Part shown: positions 5,154-6,640 of the stretch, in pieces | Numbering within the stretch: position 1 is the stretch's first letter | Layout: each line of letters opens with the position of its first letter | DNA from: Candidatus Kapaibacterium sp. | GTDB taxonomy: Bacteria; Bacteroidota; Ignavibacteria; Kapaibacteriales; Kapaibacteriaceae | Length of the DNA stretch: 6,640 nucleotides | Direction: 5' to 3' | Assembly (NCBI GenBank): GCA_030830285.1 | Contig: JAURNF010000166.1 | Span: 1 to 6,640, forward strand | Notes under the pieces: model-generated | Told to the model about the DNA's origin: nothing | Database searches by the model: none | The model's input: the letters and a program-made list of their open reading frames with translations, nothing else | Program-made: the position numbers and the translations under genes

Positions 5154-6511
5154 TAAAGCATGTCCTTGCAATGCTGCTGTGCTTCAGCGCAATCGGATCG
5201 CTGTATGGTCAGGGCGCACAAATGATCCGTAATCGGTCAATGCTGACTGAGTACGGGGATCGGTTCTATGCTGATGCATACGTTGTGCCGCATGATGCAG
5301 ATGATTCGGCAACCGTGGTTGTGTTCTTCCGCATTGCCAACGATATGATGTCGTTCACTCGTGTACGTGATGTACAAGAGGTGCGCGGCAACTATGGTGC
5401 TGAAATGTCCGTGAGTGTTGAACTGCGCGATACACTTGGTGTGATCCGTCAGCGCACGAGGTGGTCTGATACGGTCTTCACGAATACGTTCGAAGAAACC
5501 AACAACAAGAACGCCTATCACGTAGGTTGGACGTCGTTCCGGATTGGGCAAGGGACGTATGTGCTCGGACTCGAGATCCTCTCGCAGAAGGAGAGCAATC
5601 AAAAGAAGCTCAAGCTGCCTGCAGTCGCTTTTATGCCACGCCGATCAACACGCCTACTTGCACCCGCGGCATTCGGTGCGCCGGAGACGGTGAATGGTGC
5701 AGATCTGCTGAGGCTGTTTGTCTTCAACAGCAATCTCCCGTTTGGTCCGGAGCAGGCTCGAGCAATGCTGCTTGTCGCTGACAGTACAGAAACGCGGTAC
5801 ACATATCGGATCCATCAGCTTCCGTGGGACAACAAGGAGATCCGCTGGTGGCGCGTTGCTGATATCGAGGGACGTGTGCAATCGCAACGTGACCGATTCC
5901 CGAAGATTTCGTCTGCATCATCGAGCGAGGCGGCATATCTGGAAATGGTCGATCGACCAGCACCTCCACGTGCTATAGCAACAGTCGAGGTGCCAATCCC
6001 GATGTCGACGCTCGTGCCGGGTCGGTATCAGATTGATCTCGTCAAAGCTGGCACAAAGGATACGGTGTCAGTCAAGTTCCAAATCGTCTGGGAGACGATG
6101 CCGTTTTCTCTGCGCACATTGGACTATGCAGTGGAGTCGTTGCAGTACATCTGTAGCGAAGAAACACTCGATTCGCTTACCGACGGAGATGCATCGGAGA
6201 ACCGTCAGGCGCTGATGAACTGGTGGCGTCGTCAAGATCCAACTGCAACCACTGTGTACAACGAGCGAATGACAGAGTACTATCGTCGTATTGATAATGC
6301 GTACTTCGCATTCAGCACGATCAACGAACCAGATGGATCGCGAACAGATCGCGGAAAAATCTATGTTCTCTATGGTCAGCCAACAGAGATATCGAAAGAT
6401 CTCAAAGCCTCATCGCCACGTGAAGTGTGGAAGTATAAGAATGCTCCAAAGCAGACATTCACGTTTGAGGTCAGTGATCGCGGTCTCTACAAGCTGGTAG
6501 ATGTAAGGTAG
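5150..6511 (+). CDS. Secreted GWxTD-domain protein
   Basis: The 453-residue product begins with a signal peptide (MIKHVLAMLLCFSAIGSLYG, about 1-20, no lipobox cysteine), so it is probably exported to the periplasm or beyond. Residues about 21-315 look beta-rich, with VVVFFRIAND, GTYVLGLEIL and GRYQIDLVKA, resembling the strand-rich N-terminal parts of such proteins. The C-terminal region (about 355-453) matches the GWxTD family: WWRRQDPTATTVYNERMTEY, YYRRIDNAYFAF, then GSRTDRGKIYVLYGQPTEI, REVWKYK and a final TFTFEVSDRGLYKLVDVR. The family occurs mainly in Bacteroidota, Chlorobiota and Acidobacteriota, and its molecular role is not established. The name-giving motif reads GSRTD here (396-400), with serine for tryptophan, while the flanking TDRGKIYVLYG is intact. 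It is the last gene of the coupled run, next to a membrane sensor. A catalytic function is not assigned. Confidence 0.82.
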   Translation: MIKHVLAMLLCFSAIGSLYGQGAQMIRNRSMLTEYGDRFYADAYVVPHDADDSATVVVFFRIANDMMSFTRVRDVQEVRGNYGAEMSVSVELRDTLGVIRQRTRWSDTVFTNTFEETNNKNAYHVGWTSFRIGQGTYVLGLEILSQKESNQKKLKLPAVAFMPRRSTRLLAPAAFGAPETVNGADLLRLFVFNSNLPFGPEQARAMLLVADSTETRYTYRIHQLPWDNKEIRWWRVADIEGRVQSQRDRFPKISSASSSEAAYLEMVDRPAPPRAIATVEVPIPMSTLVPGRYQIDLVKAGTKDTVSVKFQIVWETMPFSLRTLDYAVESLQYICSEETLDSLTDGDASENRQALMNWWRRQDPTATTVYNERMTEYYRRIDNAYFAFSTINEPDGSRTDRGKIYVLYGQPTEISKDLKASSPREVWKYKNAPKQTFTFEVSDRGLYKLVDVR

Positions 6512-6538
6512 ACTACGGCTAGCATTTGCAGTCAGTCG
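6512..6538. other. Short gap after the GWxTD gene
   Basis: These 27 bases separate the GWxTD stop from a possible convergent gene. I see no stem with a T-run here, so no intrinsic terminator can be claimed for the end of the four-gene run. Confidence 0.4.
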
Positions 6539-6640
6539 TTAGCGTGGTTCCCAGCCCTCGCCTTCACATGGCGGCTCATCGGATACGACGTGTTCGTCGA
6601 GAATCATGCATAGCTGATTCGTTCCATTAAAGTGTCTGCA
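6539..6640 (-). CDS. Possible C-terminal end of an unidentified gene (continues past the window)
   Basis: On the minus strand, 33 codons are open from the window edge to a TAA at 6539-6541, giving CRHFNGTNQLCMILDEH, then VVSDEPPCEGEGWEPR. The composition (acidic, three cysteines, a tryptophan near the end) looks like ordinary protein, and a convergent gene would account for this otherwise empty stretch. I recognise no family. An open run of 33 codons can occur by chance at this base composition, so this is a weak call that depends on the sequence beyond 6640. Confidence 0.4.
   Translation of the reverse strand, partial: CRHFNGTNQLCMILDEHVVSDEPPCEGEGWEPR

Noticed and set aside
5946..5959. 14-bp perfect palindrome TGGTCGATCGACCA in the GWxTD gene
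   Set aside because: Arms of 7 bp without spacer are expected about once in a couple of windows this size, and nothing in its position suggests a role.
6601..6620. GAATCA/TGATTC inverted repeat near the right edge as a terminator
   Set aside because: Only 6-bp arms with an eight-base loop and no T-run, and it would lie inside the possible minus-strand gene.
1..6640. Defence, CRISPR, phage, transposon or RNA gene content
   Set aside because: No repeats arrayed with spacers, integrase/transposase motifs, tRNA-like folds or composition breaks were visible. The window is filled by housekeeping genes and one sensor/secreted pair.

Overview
The window looks like a chromosomal segment from a moderate-GC bacterium (just over half G+C in the lines I counted). 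The likeliest placement is the Bacteroidota/Chlorobiota (FCB) group. The main pointer is the last complete gene, a secreted protein ending in a GWxTD-type domain, a family I know chiefly from that group. A match to the Bacteroidota-style -7 promoter box (TAnnTTTG) just before ispF agrees with this. A Kapabacteria/Ignavibacteria-like organism would fit, but that finer placement is a guess. I see no mobile element, tRNA, rRNA or CRISPR array, and coding density is very high.

Layout: (1) 1-468, plus strand, the C-terminal part of gpsA (glycerol-3-phosphate dehydrogenase), whose 5' end lies outside the window. (2) 465-1914, minus strand, xseA followed by xseB, the two subunits of exodeoxyribonuclease VII, overlapping by 32 bases. 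xseB ends tail-to-tail with gpsA, with a 4-base overlap and a small hairpin across both stop codons. (3) 1940-6511, plus strand, a tightly packed four-gene run: ispF (isoprenoid MEP pathway), a large membrane sensor histidine kinase, ruvX/yqgF (resolvase-like pre-16S rRNA nuclease) and the GWxTD-domain secreted protein. Each junction in this run is a 4-base stop/start overlap (GTGA, ATGA, ATGA) with a good Shine-Dalgarno sequence just upstream, so the genes are probably co-transcribed and translationally coupled. (4) 6539-6640, minus strand, the possible 3' end of another gene.

Most genes are housekeeping: lipid precursor synthesis, DNA repair, isoprenoids and rRNA maturation. The unusual parts are the kinase, an apparently orphan receptor with a large, probably beta-rich extracytoplasmic region, and the GWxTD protein, whose motif has lost its tryptophan. 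The most striking non-coding signal is a perfect 27-bp palindrome (13-bp arms, one central base) at 3535-3561. It lies inside the kinase gene just before the membrane-spanning segment. I do not find convincing evidence of a wholly new multi-gene system here.
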